A stretch of 34,674 nt of DNA from Marisediminitalea oceani (lineage in GTDB: Bacteria > Pseudomonadota > Gammaproteobacteria > Enterobacterales > Alteromonadaceae), in the NCBI RefSeq assembly GCF_003731635.1, contig NZ_RCUA01000065.1:276-34949 (forward strand). Direction: 5' to 3'. The stretch's first letter is position 1. Each line of letters starts with the position of its first letter. Positions 34,527-34,674 of the stretch are shown here, piece by piece. The position numbers and the translations under genes are program-made. The notes beneath the pieces were generated by a model. The model was not told where the DNA came from, made no database searches, and saw nothing but the letters and a program-made list of their open reading frames with translations.

Positions 34527-34674
34527 CACGCCAGTTCTAAAACCGCCTTTATCTTCATCGCAGGCCAGCTTATAGCGCTGGCGTTGCAACTGCGGCCAAG
34601 CGGGCATACAGTAGCCAATACCAATCCGCATAGAAGTTTGCCCACTCAGCAAGACTGTCAGGCTTTCTGGCTAG

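Noticed and set aside
34341..34652. Minus-strand ORFs over the window end (103 and 102 aa)
   Set aside because: Most of each runs antisense through ubiI. The short part outside ubiI reads like protein, but an in-frame TAG at about 34671 closes one frame and no family is recognisable; too little sequence to call.

Overview
The window looks like chromosome of a marine-type gammaproteobacterium, most likely Alteromonadales (Alteromonadaceae). The gene orders nadC-pilA-pilC-pilD-coaE-zapD-yacG, ampD-ampE-pdhR-aceE-aceF-lpd and fau/rpiA/serA next to ygfB-pepP-ubiH-ubiI are gammaproteobacterial hallmarks. The genus cannot be fixed from sequence alone.

Layout. 1-371: REP-like palindromes and a 23-bp tandem array. 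372-3739 (minus): a soluble two-PAS chemoreceptor, then zapD-yacG-aspartoacylase. 4001-5094 (plus): three small membrane/stress-type genes resembling yqjD-yqjE-yqjK. 5116-9482 (minus): coaE, pilD, pilC, pilA and nadC; the usual pilB is absent. 9497-10015 (minus): a membrane-anchored retropepsin-like protease. 10091-19194 (plus): ampD, ampE, then the pyruvate dehydrogenase block pdhR-aceE-aceF-lpd, with PdhR-box-like palindromes ahead of pdhR. 19195-20534: repeat-rich gap. 20535-24191 (plus): SIMPL-domain, DUF1289, HDOD and two tandem DUF481 outer-membrane proteins. 24192-25054: second repeat-rich gap. 25055-29975 (minus): serA, rpiA, fau, nucleoside hydrolase, ribokinase and 6S RNA (ssrS). 30229-34526 (plus): ygfB, pepP, ubiH and ubiI.

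How the genes fit together. PdhR-AceE-AceF-Lpd are the regulator and subunits of pyruvate dehydrogenase. PilD, PilC and PilA are type IV pilus parts. Nucleoside hydrolase, ribokinase and RpiA form a ribonucleoside-to-pentose-phosphate route. UbiH and UbiI act in ubiquinone synthesis.

The most unusual content is in the two repeat-rich gaps. Three elements of about 410 nt (19313-19721, 19837-20248, 24373-24778) each begin with an inverted REP-like hairpin and end with a REP-like hairpin in the opposite orientation. Each encloses a core of about 210-230 nt with the same multi-hairpin architecture. The stems differ in sequence between copies while keeping base pairing. This looks like a nonautonomous, REP-bounded element carrying a conserved RNA-like (or single-stranded DNA) fold. 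A 6S RNA gene lying directly ahead of ribokinase, with zapA missing from its usual place, is a second notable point.
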